Assembly: GCF_024055715.1 (NCBI RefSeq) | Contig: NZ_JAMXMV010000016.1 | Location: 1 to 64,000 of the forward strand | Reading direction: 5' to 3' | Length of the DNA stretch: 64,000 bases | DNA from: Actinoallomurus soli | Lineage (GTDB): Bacteria; Actinomycetota; Actinomycetes; Streptosporangiales; Streptosporangiaceae | Shown here: positions 49,287 through 58,070 of the stretch, piece by piece | Layout: every line of letters starts with the position of its first letter | Numbering within the stretch: position 1 is the stretch's first letter | Program-made: the position numbers and the translations under genes | Notes under the pieces: model-generated | The model's database searches: none | Told to the model about the DNA's origin: nothing | The model's input: the letters and a program-made list of their open reading frames with translations, nothing else

Positions 49287-50699
49287 TCAGTCCCCGATCA
49301 GAGGGGACCGCGGCGGAAGCGGGTGGCGGCGGCCCATCCACAGGTCCGCCACCGCGAGCGCGGCCGCGATACAGGCGACCGGGACCACCGGCAGGACGTA
49401 TCGGTGGTCGAAGTCCAGGACGGCCACCGGGAGTACGAGCAGCGCCGCCGCCGCGATCCACGGCAGGCGGGCGCGCCGCCGTACGCCCAGGGCCCCGACG
49501 GCCAGGATCGCGGCGAGCACGGGACCGCGCAGGTAGGCCGGGTACTGGTAGACGCGGAGGAATCCCGCGTACGGCTCGACGGAGCGATAGTCGCCCGCCC
49601 CGGGGTCGTACGAGGCGAGGGCCCTCCTCGCCTCCGGGACGTCCGGCAGCGGCACCCGGCCCTTCGCGAAACCGAAGGCCGGGGTCACCCGTTTCGGATG
49701 ACGCGCCGGAGTCCAGTGGAACGCCAGCGACACGTCTCCCGCGACGTCGGCCGCGTAGTCGAGCGGCTGGGCGGCGATCGCGCGCAGCGCGAAGGAGCGG
49801 GCCACGTCGTTGGCGGCGGCCGGGCCACCGGGGAAGCGGTTGATCGGCGAGTCGGCCGCCCAGACGTACTCCCCCGCGGCGTCCTGGCGCGTCCCGGCCG
49901 GACAGAGCCGGGCCTCCCGCTCGGGAGGGAGGATCACCCGGCAGTTCGCGAACGTCATGGTGCGCGCCCACAACGCGACGCCGTCGCCACCGGCGAGGGT
50001 GAACCGGCCGTAGACGGAGGCGTACCAGCTCGCGTAGAGGACGATCGGGAGGGCGCCGACGACCGCGGTCGCCAGCACGGGCCGCCGGCCGGTCCGGCGG
50101 ACGACGAGATGCGCCAGGACCAGGAGGAACAGCGGCAGCGCGATCGTACGGGTCAGCGCCGCCAGGCCGAGCAGCGCGCCCGCGACGGCGCCGGCGCGCG
50201 TGGCCGGTCCCGGCGACCACATCAGGACCGTGATCGCCGCGACGACGAGGAAGATGAACAGCGCGTCGGACAGCACCGCGTGTTCGAGCTGCAGGAACGA
50301 CGCGTCGAACAGCTGCGGGACGGCGGCGGCCGCCGCGCCCCAGGCGGGCAGCGAGTGCCGCCGCAGCACGGCGTAGACCAGCATGCCGGTGGCCAGTCCG
50401 AGGGCGTGCTGCGTCGCCACGACGAAGGTGACGCTGTGGAACGGCCGCAGCAGCGCGAGGAGGAACGGATAGCCGCTCGGCTGGAACCCCCACGAGGGGC
50501 GGGGGTGCGCGGCCAGGGACAGGTACGCGAAAGAGTCCCCGTAGTAGATCCGCGCCGGCCGGTAGCCGAGCATCGTGGTGATCCGCAGGCCGGCGGCGAG
50601 CGCGAGCAGGACCGCGAACGCCCCGTGCCCGCCGAGCGGCCGCCGGGGTGCCGAAGTGCCGTACGGCCGCGGTGGTGCCGGGATGAGCAGGTTCGTCAC
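49287..50699 (-). CDS. Multi-pass GT-C-like glycosyltransferase, paralogue A
   Basis: 470 residues with about 10 membrane helices. GT-C features: an acidic pair in the first loop (IYYGDSFAYLSLA), QLEHAVLSDALFIF in a middle helix, and extracytoplasmic CRVILPPEREARLCP. It shares these motifs and overall layout with the gene at 52531-54087 (FNDSFDYLHVA, QLEHLILSDTMFGF). It probably uses a polyprenyl-phosphate sugar to modify a surface glycan. The GT2 gene between the two paralogues could make that donor. Confidence 0.75.
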   Translation of the reverse strand: MTNLLIPAPPRPYGTSAPRRPLGGHGAFAVLLALAAGLRITTMLGYRPARIYYGDSFAYLSLAAHPRPSWGFQPSGYPFLLALLRPFHSVTFVVATQHALGLATGMLVYAVLRRHSLPAWGAAAAAVPQLFDASFLQLEHAVLSDALFIFLVVAAITVLMWSPGPATRAGAVAGALLGLAALTRTIALPLFLLVLAHLVVRRTGRRPVLATAVVGALPIVLYASWYASVYGRFTLAGGDGVALWARTMTFANCRVILPPEREARLCPAGTRQDAAGEYVWAADSPINRFPGGPAAANDVARSFALRAIAAQPLDYAADVAGDVSLAFHWTPARHPKRVTPAFGFAKGRVPLPDVPEARRALASYDPGAGDYRSVEPYAGFLRVYQYPAYLRGPVLAAILAVGALGVRRRARLPWIAAAALLVLPVAVLDFDHRYVLPVVPVACIAAALAVADLWMGRRHPLPPRSPLIGD

Positions 50700-50847
50700 G
50701 GGGGCGCCCTCATCGATCGGTAATGATCAACTAGACGCTGCACATCAGTGGAGAGTTCGCTGAACGATGAAGAAAGCCCTCAGCGACCGAGAACCCGGCG
50801 CAATCCGCCTGGGAAGCCCCTTGACAGCCTGGGGAGCCCATGGAAAA

Positions 50848-50872
50848 GGCCCCGGTGGGTCACACCGGGGCC
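50848..50872 (-). terminator. Intrinsic terminator after the GT2 gene
   Basis: A perfect 10-bp stem (50848-50857 with 50863-50872) and 5-base loop follow the GT2 stop on the minus strand, and TTTTCC comes directly after the stem. This is the best Rho-independent terminator in the window. Confidence 0.8.
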
Positions 50873-50888
50873 TCGGGGAGGGGCGACG

Positions 50889-52280
50889 TCAGGCGGTCTT
50901 GTCGGCCGCGCCCTCGGCGCTCGCGCCGGCGTCCGCCGACACGGCCTCGGCCGGAACCGTCTCCGCCTCGGGCGTCTCGGCCGCGTCCTCGGCGGCACCG
51001 GGCGCGTCTCCGTCGGTGTCCGCGTCGTCGCGCGGGTCCGCGGGAGCCCCGGCGTCGAGGGTCTCGCTGCGGACCTTGTCCGCCGCGGCCTCGACCACGT
51101 CGGTGGCCTCGTCGACCACGTCGATCACGGGCGGGTGCGAGCGGCGGCGGATCGCGAGGATGCTCACGAACAGCGACGCGAAGATCATCTGGAAGCTCAT
51201 GATGAGCGCGGTGGCCGACGGCACGACGATGCGCAGCGCGTCCCGGGGGTCGAGCTCACCGAAGCTGTGTCCCTGCCAGTGCGCCAGCGAGGCGACGAGC
51301 CCGACGAGGCCGGCGAGCGCGAGCAGCCCGCCGACGACGAGGCCGCGTTCCAGGCTCCAGCTGTCGATGACGCGCTGCACCCGTTTGTCATGGGGGAGGA
51401 AGCCCTCCTCCATGGCGTACACCTTGGTCAGCAAGGCGAAGATCACGGCCTGGAAGCCGATCACCACCGCCGCCGAGGCCCCGACGAGGGTGTCGACGTC
51501 GAACGCGACGTCGCCGACGTGGATCGGCCCGGTGGCCAGGGCGACGCCCGCGATGAGCCCGATCGCCATCATGAGCAGGCCGGGGATCAGGAACAGCCAG
51601 CGCGGGCTGTACAGGCACAGGAAGCGCAGGTGGCGCCATCCGTCGCGCCACGTGCTCAGGTGCGGCGGGCGCGACCGGCCGTCGGGCGACAGGGTCGTGG
51701 GGACCTCGCGGATGTCGTAGCCGGCGAGGGTGGAGCGGACCACCATCTCGCTGGCGAACTCCATGCCGCCGGTCTGCAGCTCCAGCCGCAGGATCGAGTC
51801 GCGCCGGAACGCCCGCAGCCCGCAGTGGAAGTCACCGATCTTGCTGCCGAAGAACAGCCGGCCGACGAAGCTCAGCACCGGGTTGCCGAGGTACCGGTGC
51901 AGCGGCGGCATGGCGCCGGGGGCGATGCCGCCCTTGAACCGGTTGCCCATGACGAGGTCGGCGCCGTCCCGCAGTTGCTCCAGGAACGGCATGAGGGCGG
52001 TGAAGTCATAGGAGTCGTCCGCGTCGCCCATCACGACGTACGTGCCGCGAGCGGCGCGGATACCGCCCATCAGGGCGTTGCCGTACCCCTTCGCGGACAC
52101 CGGGACCACCCGGGCGCCCGCGTCGCGGGCGAGCTGCCGGCTGCCGTCCGTACTGCCGTTGTCGGCGATGATGACCTCGCCGTCGACACCGTGCTCGGCG
52201 AAGAAGCCGAGTGCCTTGCGAACACAGGTCTCGACGGTCTCGGCCTCGTTCAAGCACGGCATCACTACGGAGAGTTCCAC
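50889..52280 (-). CDS. Polyprenol-phosphate-type family 2 glycosyltransferase with membrane tail
   Basis: 463 residues from the GTG at 52280, with GGAGG at the right distance; the longer frame upstream is not protein-like. The GT2 catalytic part has LSVVMPCLNEAETVETCV, VIIADNGSTDGSRQLAR and the metal site MGDADDSYDF (about 95). It is followed by HCGLRAFRRDSILRLELQ and RSRPPHLSTWRDGWRHL, typical of dolichol/undecaprenol-phosphate mannose or glucose synthases. Four helices and an acidic Ala/Asp/Glu tail of about 60 residues close the protein. It probably makes a lipid-linked sugar on the inner leaflet for the neighbouring GT-C enzymes. Confidence 0.85.
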   Translation of the reverse strand: MELSVVMPCLNEAETVETCVRKALGFFAEHGVDGEVIIADNGSTDGSRQLARDAGARVVPVSAKGYGNALMGGIRAARGTYVVMGDADDSYDFTALMPFLEQLRDGADLVMGNRFKGGIAPGAMPPLHRYLGNPVLSFVGRLFFGSKIGDFHCGLRAFRRDSILRLELQTGGMEFASEMVVRSTLAGYDIREVPTTLSPDGRSRPPHLSTWRDGWRHLRFLCLYSPRWLFLIPGLLMMAIGLIAGVALATGPIHVGDVAFDVDTLVGASAAVVIGFQAVIFALLTKVYAMEEGFLPHDKRVQRVIDSWSLERGLVVGGLLALAGLVGLVASLAHWQGHSFGELDPRDALRIVVPSATALIMSFQMIFASLFVSILAIRRRSHPPVIDVVDEATDVVEAAADKVRSETLDAGAPADPRDDADTDGDAPGAAEDAAETPEAETVPAEAVSADAGASAEGAADKTA

Positions 52281-52530
52281 GTCGTGTCCTCCATCACCCC
52301 ACAGCACTGGCTTGGGGGCTTTTCGACTAACCTCGTCGTGTTCCGACAAGTGGCGCGTGTTATCCATGATGCCTGCCGACGAGCGACCGCGTGTTGCAAA
52401 GTCGCAACCTTTAACTCCACCTGGAGCACGGATGCGACGGCAGGCTGGGGATATCAGGATAGGGGCTGTGCGGTCCAGGAAGGTCGGTCCGGACTTGACG
52501 AACGCCGGAGAGCGGGGCGGGTCCACCGTC
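52281..52530. promoter_or_regulatory. Divergent control region between GT2 and GT-C paralogue B
   Basis: 250 bases between two divergent genes, so promoters for both should lie here. A short inverted repeat GTTGC-AAAGTC-GCAAC near 52393-52408 is the only structure seen. AT content is locally raised around 52320-52410. No gene was recognised. Confidence 0.4.
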
Positions 52531-54087
52531 GTGACCAATACGCGTTCCGACGAGGAATCGCAGGTCACGACGGTTGACGAGAATGTGACGGAAAAGACGC
52601 CGGCCGTTGGTGGTTCCGGGCTGCGGGCACTCGTACGGCGGCACAAGATCTTCACCGTGGTGCTCGCGGTCGGTGCGCTGCTCCGGATGATCGCCACCCT
52701 GGGCTACCGGCCCGCGTCGTGGTTCAACGACTCCTTCGACTACCTGCACGTCGCGATGGCGCCGTACCCGCACCCGATCCGCCCGGACGGCTACTCCTTC
52801 CTGCTGTGGATCTTGAAGCCGTTCCACAGCTTCATGCTGATCGCGACGATCCAGCACCTGATGGGCCTGGCCTCGGCGGTGATGATCTACGCGTTGCTGC
52901 GCAAGAGGTTCGGCCTGCCGGCGTGGGGGGCGAGCCTGGCGACGTTCCCGGTGCTGTACGACGGCTACCAGATCCAGCTCGAGCACCTGATCCTGTCCGA
53001 CACGATGTTCGGCTTCCTGCTCGTGTCGGTCGTCACATTGCTGCTGTGGCACGGCCGGGACCTCACCTGGAAGACCGGCGCGCTCGCGGGGCTCCTGCTG
53101 GGGCTGGCCACGCTGACCCGTTCGGTCGGCACGCCGGTCCTGCTGGCGGTGATCGTCTACTTCCTGGTGCGGCGGATCAAGTGGCGTGTGATCGTCGCCA
53201 CGGTCGCGGTGTGCGCGCTGCCCCTCGCCGCCTACGCCGGCTGGTTCTGGTCGTACTACGGCAAGCCGGGCATGACGATGAGCAGCGGCGTCTTCCTGTA
53301 CGCGCGGGTGTCGGCGTTCGCGGACTGCAACAAGATCAAGCCGCCGGTGACCGAGTACGCCCTGTGCAAGAACAACAAGACCTCGCACACGCCGCTCGTC
53401 TTCTCCCAGGACGCGATCTGGAACCGCAACTCGCCGTTCCACCGCATTCCGGATCAGCGCTTCACCAACGACCAGAATCAGCTCGCCAGCGACTTCGCCA
53501 AGCGGGCCATCATCGCGCAGCCCCTCGACTATCTGCGGGTCGTCGGAAAGGACTTCCTCTTCACGTTCCGGTGGAAGCGCACCGTCTTCCCGGACCGCGC
53601 GACGTACGAGATGTACCAGTTCAGCACAAAATCCGCCGCTCTGCCGACCTGGCGGATGAGCAGGGACCGTACGGCGGCGTCCGAGGCCCACACGTACGAG
53701 CAGGGCAACGCCCGGACGAAGATCGTCGATCCGTGGGCCACGACCATCCGCACCTACCAGCGGTTCGTGCACCTGCCCGGCACGCTGCTCGGCGGGATCC
53801 TGATCGTCGGCCTGGCCGGGCTGATCCCGCTCTGGCGGCGATGGGGCGGGGCGGCACTGCTGCCGTGGGTCACCGCGACCGGGCTGCTCCTCGTGCCGCC
53901 GGCCACCGCCGAGTTCGACTACCGGTACGTCCTGCCCACCGTGCCGCTGGCCTGCATGGCAGCGGCGATCACCTTCTCCGGCGAGCCCCGCCGGAAGCTG
54001 GCGCGGCTCGCCCGTACGGTCCGGCGCCGGGGCGGCGGGACGGACGCGGAGGACACCTCGTCGTCCGGCGACGCCGTGCCGGCGTAG
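52531..54087 (+). CDS. Multi-pass GT-C-like glycosyltransferase, paralogue B
   Basis: 518 residues from the GTG at 52531 (VTNTRSDEESQVTT), selected because the longer frame crosses the divergent promoter region. About 10 helices; the first loop has acidic FNDSFDYLHVA and the middle QIQLEHLILSDTMFG. An extracytoplasmic Cys-containing segment (ADCNKIKPPVTEYALCKNNK) may form a disulfide. It is paralogous to the gene at 49287-50699. With the GT2 gene it forms a three-gene set that could add sugars to a cell-wall polymer or protein. Confidence 0.75.
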   Translation: MTNTRSDEESQVTTVDENVTEKTPAVGGSGLRALVRRHKIFTVVLAVGALLRMIATLGYRPASWFNDSFDYLHVAMAPYPHPIRPDGYSFLLWILKPFHSFMLIATIQHLMGLASAVMIYALLRKRFGLPAWGASLATFPVLYDGYQIQLEHLILSDTMFGFLLVSVVTLLLWHGRDLTWKTGALAGLLLGLATLTRSVGTPVLLAVIVYFLVRRIKWRVIVATVAVCALPLAAYAGWFWSYYGKPGMTMSSGVFLYARVSAFADCNKIKPPVTEYALCKNNKTSHTPLVFSQDAIWNRNSPFHRIPDQRFTNDQNQLASDFAKRAIIAQPLDYLRVVGKDFLFTFRWKRTVFPDRATYEMYQFSTKSAALPTWRMSRDRTAASEAHTYEQGNARTKIVDPWATTIRTYQRFVHLPGTLLGGILIVGLAGLIPLWRRWGGAALLPWVTATGLLLVPPATAEFDYRYVLPTVPLACMAAAITFSGEPRRKLARLARTVRRRGGGTDAEDTSSSGDAVPA

Positions 54088-54133
54088 GGCGTGCCCCGGC
54101 CCGTGCGGGACCGGGAACACGCCCGACGGCCGA

Positions 54134-54433
54134 TCAGTAGGCGTGAAGCCTACGGCACTTGAAGATCATCTCCAGTTCGGCGTAGCGGTGGGGCGGGACG
54201 GCCTGGCTTCGCGGCCGGCCCGGCGGGAGGATCTTGACGTCGTACGCCCCGCAGGACGGGCAGTACAGCTCCGCCCACGGAGAGGTGCAGCGCTGACCGT
54301 TGCGGCGGTAGTAGACGACCTCACCGCCGTGTCCGTCGGCGCAGTGGCCGACCTCGAATTCGACGTGCCATTCGAGCAGGCAGGCCAGGCATTCGTACGT
54401 CCACGTCTCACTCGAGATCATGGATTCGTGCAT
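54134..54433 (-). CDS. Small zinc-ribbon protein
   Basis: 99 residues from the ATG at 54433. Four paired cysteines, CLAC near the start (about 15-18) and CPSCG near 60, together with CADGHGGEVV, form a probable zinc ribbon; the start is MHESMISSETWTYECLAC. Similar short proteins of unknown function are common in Streptosporangiales. It is convergent with the GT-C gene and upstream of rsmI's stop. Cytoplasmic; no DNA-binding motif beyond the ribbon. Confidence 0.7.
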   Translation of the reverse strand: MHESMISSETWTYECLACLLEWHVEFEVGHCADGHGGEVVYYRRNGQRCTSPWAELYCPSCGAYDVKILPPGRPRSQAVPPHRYAELEMIFKCRRLHAY

Positions 54434-54549
54434 CGGCGTCACCCCCGGGGGAATCGGCGTACACGCGTGGAATACGCACCGAAGTCATCTTCCCCGCCAA
54501 GTGGTGCTTTTGATGGAGACGCCGCCGCAAAATTAAGTTCAAATAAGGG

Positions 54550-55386
54550 TCAATGATCCGCTTTGTAGGCAATGACAGCGTCATAGAGTTCTCTTTTCGG
54601 AACTCCGTGCTCCCGCGCCACATCGCCGATCGCCTGCTTGCGCGGGGTGCCCTCCCCCACCCGGCGCTCCACCTCCGCCGCGAGGTCCCCCACGTCCACC
54701 TGTTCCGCTCGCTCCGGAGCTCCGGCGACGACCACCGTGACGTCCCCGCCCACTCCGCCGGCGGCCCACGCGGCGAGCTCCCCCAGCGGACCGCGCCGCA
54801 CCTCCTCAGGCGTCCCGGCCGACGCGCGGCAGGCGGCGGCCGGGCGGTCGGCCCCCAGCGCCGCCGCCATCGCCTTCAGGGTCCCCGCCAGCCGATCCGG
54901 CGTCTCGAAGAACACCATCGTGCGCGGCTCGTCGGCGAGGGCGCGCAGCCGCGCGGCGCGCTCCCCGTCCTCCGGCGGCAGGAACCCCTCGGCGCAGAAC
55001 CGGTCCCCGGGCAGCCCGGAGACGACGAGCGCCGTCGTCACCGCCGAGGGGCCGGGCAGCACCGTCACCGGCACCTCCGCCTTCACCGCCGCCGCCATGA
55101 GGCCGTACGCGGTGCCGGAGACGCCCGGCAGGTCCGCGTCCGCGACCACGAGGACGTCGCGGCCCGCGCGGAGCTCGTCGAGGAGCCCGGCCTCTCCGGC
55201 GCCCCCGTTCGCGTCGCGGTACGAGACCACCCGGGCGGACGGGGAGACCTCCAGGTCGGCGGCGAGCCGCCGCAGGTGCCCGGGGTCCGCCGCGGCGATG
55301 ACGTCCGCCTCGGCCAGCGCCGTGCGCAACCGCGCCGACGCGCCTTCCACTCCTCCGGTCGGTGCGGCCAGCGTCAGCGTCCCCAT
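54550..55386 (-). CDS. rsmI: RsmI-like tetrapyrrole-methylase-fold protein with altered motifs
   Basis: 278 residues from the ATG at 55386 (MGTLTLAAPTGGVEGAS). Position (divergent from pmt) and fold match RsmI, the 2'-O-methyltransferase for C1402 of 16S rRNA. The second half is normal: LPGPSAVTTALVVSGLPGDR, CAEGFLPP, FFETPDRL, GTPEEVRRGPLGELAAW. The N-terminal motifs differ: TPIGNL is APTGGV, EDTR is ADPG, and the SDAGTPxISDPG loop is ADADLPGVSGTA. Those segments bind SAM and the substrate in characterised members. Function may be lost or changed, unless another rsmI exists elsewhere. Confidence 0.75.
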   Translation of the reverse strand: MGTLTLAAPTGGVEGASARLRTALAEADVIAAADPGHLRRLAADLEVSPSARVVSYRDANGGAGEAGLLDELRAGRDVLVVADADLPGVSGTAYGLMAAAVKAEVPVTVLPGPSAVTTALVVSGLPGDRFCAEGFLPPEDGERAARLRALADEPRTMVFFETPDRLAGTLKAMAAALGADRPAAACRASAGTPEEVRRGPLGELAAWAAGGVGGDVTVVVAGAPERAEQVDVGDLAAEVERRVGEGTPRKQAIGDVAREHGVPKRELYDAVIAYKADH

Positions 55387-55536
55387 GTTCTCCACGCCTC
55401 CATCTTCGACGCTTCCGTGCGCCGCTCGTCCGGGCGGGGCCCCCCGCGGACGCCGAATGCGTCGTTCCCAATCGTTTCTGACGGTGAAGTGCACGAGCTC
55501 CACGGCTTCCGCCCGTACGATGTCGGAGTGGTGGCG

Positions 55537-57096
55537 ATGACGGGAATCGAACCCGAGACACGGCCCGAGCAGGGAAGAAGGCCACTGTCCTTGCGTCAGT
55601 GGCTCACCCCGGACATGCCCGGCAGCAGACTCATGGGGTGGGTCGGCCCCCTGCTCGTGACCCTGTTCGCAGGTGTCCTGCGCTTCTGGCACCTCGGCAG
55701 GCCCAGAGCCGTCATCTTCGACGAGACGTATTACGCCAAAGACGCGTACGCGCTGACGAAGTTCGGTTATGAGCACAACACGGTCAAGGACGCCGACAAG
55801 CTCCTGCTGCAGCATCCGCCGAACCTCCACATCTGGGCGGACGGTGGAAGTTTCATCGCGCACCCGCCCGCCGGGAAATGGCTGATCGCCATCGGGGAGT
55901 CCATCTTCGGGATGACGCCGTTCGGCTGGCGTTTCTCCGCCGCCCTGGTCGGCACCCTGTCCGTGCTGATCCTGGCGCGGGTCGCCCGCCGGATGACGCG
56001 GTCGAACCTCCTCGGCACGGCGGCCGGCCTCCTCCTCGCCCTCGACGGCATGCACCTGGTCACCAGCCGGACGGCCATCCTCGACGTCTTCGTGATGTTC
56101 TGGATCCTGGCCGGGTTCGCCTTCATCGTCATCGACCGGGACGTCTCCCGCGCCAGGCTCGCCCGTAAGATCGCCGAACGGGGCGAGGACGACGGCCTCG
56201 GCCCGTTCGTCATGCACTGGTGGCTCATTCCCGCCGGCCTCTGCCTGGGCACGGCCACCGCCACGAAGTGGACCGGGCTGTACTACATCGCGGCGTTCGG
56301 GCTCCTGGTCCTCATCTGGTCGATGGGCGCCCGCCGGGCCGCCGGAGTGCGCCGCCCGTACGCCGGCGCGTTCGCCTTCGAGGCCGTGCCGGCCTTCCTG
56401 TCCATCGTCGTCCTCAGCCTGATCACCTATGTCGCCTGGTGGAGCGGCTGGATCTTCAACGCGGGCGGCTGGGGCCGCGGCCGCGTCGCCTCCAACCCGG
56501 TGACCGCGTTCTTCCAGGCGATGCCCCGGCTGTGGGACTACCACCAGCAGATGTGGCACTTCCACACCACGCTGTCGGCCCACCACCCCTACCAGTCCTG
56601 GCCGTGGAACTGGCTGATCCTCAAGCGGCCGGTCTCCTTCTACTACACCCAGCCGACCGGCTGCGGAGCCCCCACCTGCTCGCGGGAGGTGCTCGACATC
56701 GGCACCCCCGCCATCTGGTGGGTCTCCATCGTCACGATGCTCATCGTGGCCGCCTGGTGGCTGGTGCAACGCGACTGGCGCGCGGGCGCCACCCTCCTGG
56801 GCTTCCTCGCCGGCTGGGTGCCGTGGTTCTACTACGGCCTGAACCACCGCACGATGTTCCTGTTCTACGCCACGCCGATGCTGCCGTTCATGGTGCTGTC
56901 CATCGTGCTGGCGCTCGGCCTGCTCATCGGTCCCGCGACGGCGCCACCGGCCCGCCGGGTGTTCGGCTCGGCCATCGCCGGCGCGTACGTCCTGACCGTG
57001 CTGGCCAACTTCTACTTCTTCTATCCGGTGCTGACGGGACACGTCATGTCCTACGAGTCCTGGCACTCCCGCATGTGGCTGGTCTCATGGATCTGA
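55537..57096 (+). CDS. Protein O-mannosyltransferase (GT39, PMT family)
   Basis: 519 residues from the ATG at 55537. The GT39 catalytic acidic pair is in the first loop (RAVIFDETYYAKDAYAL), followed by HPPAGKWLIAIGESIFG, the DGMHLVTSRTAILD helix and a C-terminal TQPTGC segment with ten or so helices. Mycobacterial and Streptomyces PMTs transfer mannose from polyprenyl-phosphate mannose to Sec-exported proteins, coupled to translocation. It is divergent from the RsmI-like gene, which is the usual layout, and overlaps corA by ten bases. Confidence 0.93.
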   Translation: MTGIEPETRPEQGRRPLSLRQWLTPDMPGSRLMGWVGPLLVTLFAGVLRFWHLGRPRAVIFDETYYAKDAYALTKFGYEHNTVKDADKLLLQHPPNLHIWADGGSFIAHPPAGKWLIAIGESIFGMTPFGWRFSAALVGTLSVLILARVARRMTRSNLLGTAAGLLLALDGMHLVTSRTAILDVFVMFWILAGFAFIVIDRDVSRARLARKIAERGEDDGLGPFVMHWWLIPAGLCLGTATATKWTGLYYIAAFGLLVLIWSMGARRAAGVRRPYAGAFAFEAVPAFLSIVVLSLITYVAWWSGWIFNAGGWGRGRVASNPVTAFFQAMPRLWDYHQQMWHFHTTLSAHHPYQSWPWNWLILKRPVSFYYTQPTGCGAPTCSREVLDIGTPAIWWVSIVTMLIVAAWWLVQRDWRAGATLLGFLAGWVPWFYYGLNHRTMFLFYATPMLPFMVLSIVLALGLLIGPATAPPARRVFGSAIAGAYVLTVLANFYFFYPVLTGHVMSYESWHSRMWLVSWI

Positions 57097-58064
57097 AGCC
57101 CCGGACCAGGGTCTGGCGTAACGGCCGGCTGGAGAAGGAGGACTTCCCCGCCGGGCAGATCAGCGACTACCTGGCCGAATCCGACACGGTCGTCTGGCTC
57201 GACCTCTGCGCGCCCGACTCCGAGGGTCTGGCCCTCATCAGCGAGGAGCTGGGCCTGTCGCCGCTCGCGGTCGAGGACGCCGTCAGCGGTCACGAACGTC
57301 CCAAGCTCGACCGGTACGACGGCCACCTGTTCCTCAACGCCTACTCCGTGCACCTCACCGACGACGGCACCGGCCTGGACAAGCACGAGATCTCGGCGTT
57401 CATCACCGAGCGGGCGCTCGTCACCGTCCGCATGGACGAGGGCTTCGACCTCGACGCGCTGCTGAAGCGCTGGGACGGCTCGTCCGACCTGGCGCAGTAC
57501 GGGGTCGCCTACCTCCTGCACGGCCTGCTCGACCTGATCGTCGACGGGCACTTCGACGCGGTCCAGGCCCTCGACGACAAGATCGACGACCTGGAGAGCG
57601 ATCTCTTCGCGGACCACATCCCGCCCGACACCCAGCAGCGGAGTTACCGGCTGCGCAAGAGCCTCGCCCTGCTGCGCCGGGTCGTCCTGCCGATGCGGGA
57701 GGTCGTCAACACGCTCCTGCGCCGCGACCTCGAGGTCATCCCGGCGCCCATGGCCCCGTACTTCCAGGACGTCTACGACCACGTGCTGCGCGCCACCGAG
57801 TGGACCGACAGCCTGCGCGACATGGTGACGAGCCTGCAGGAGACGCGGATCGCCATGCAGGGCAACCACCTGAACCTGGTGATGAAGAAGCTCACCGGCT
57901 GGGCCGCCGTCATTGCCGTGCCCACCGCCATCACCGGCTTCTACGGCGAGAACGTCCCATACCCGGGCTTCGGCAAGCACTGGGGCTTCGTGACGAGCAT
58001 CGTCGTGCTCCTCGTCACCGGCGTCGCCCTCTACGCCGTCTTCCGCAAACGCGACTGGATCTGA
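57087..58064 (+). CDS. CorA-family divalent cation transporter
   Basis: 325 residues from the ATG at 57087, inside the last codons of pmt. The long cytoplasmic domain has DKIDDLESDLF and a helical stalk (SYRLRKSLALLRRVVLPMRE). Two C-terminal helices are separated by GFYGENVPYPGFG, where classical CorA has YGMNF; G(E/Q)NVPYPG variants occur in actinobacteria. The C-terminus FRKRDWI is typical. It is probably a Mg2+ (or Co2+/Zn2+) channel; the altered selectivity loop leaves the ion uncertain. Confidence 0.88.
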   Translation: MDLKPRTRVWRNGRLEKEDFPAGQISDYLAESDTVVWLDLCAPDSEGLALISEELGLSPLAVEDAVSGHERPKLDRYDGHLFLNAYSVHLTDDGTGLDKHEISAFITERALVTVRMDEGFDLDALLKRWDGSSDLAQYGVAYLLHGLLDLIVDGHFDAVQALDDKIDDLESDLFADHIPPDTQQRSYRLRKSLALLRRVVLPMREVVNTLLRRDLEVIPAPMAPYFQDVYDHVLRATEWTDSLRDMVTSLQETRIAMQGNHLNLVMKKLTGWAAVIAVPTAITGFYGENVPYPGFGKHWGFVTSIVVLLVTGVALYAVFRKRDWI

Positions 58065-58070
58065 GCCCCC

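Noticed and set aside
52042-52530. Longer start for GT-C paralogue B
   Set aside because: The extension overlaps the divergent GT2 gene and its control region; GTG 52531 precedes the natural N-terminus.
55531-55560. tRNA-like 3' end (GGGAATCGAACCCG) at the start of pmt
   Set aside because: Only a T-arm-like string is present; no acceptor, anticodon or D-arm partner can be folded, and it lies in coding sequence.
55386-57066. Extension of the RsmI frame to 57066 on the minus strand
   Set aside because: The extra 560 residues are antisense to pmt and have the charged repeat composition of a shadow frame.
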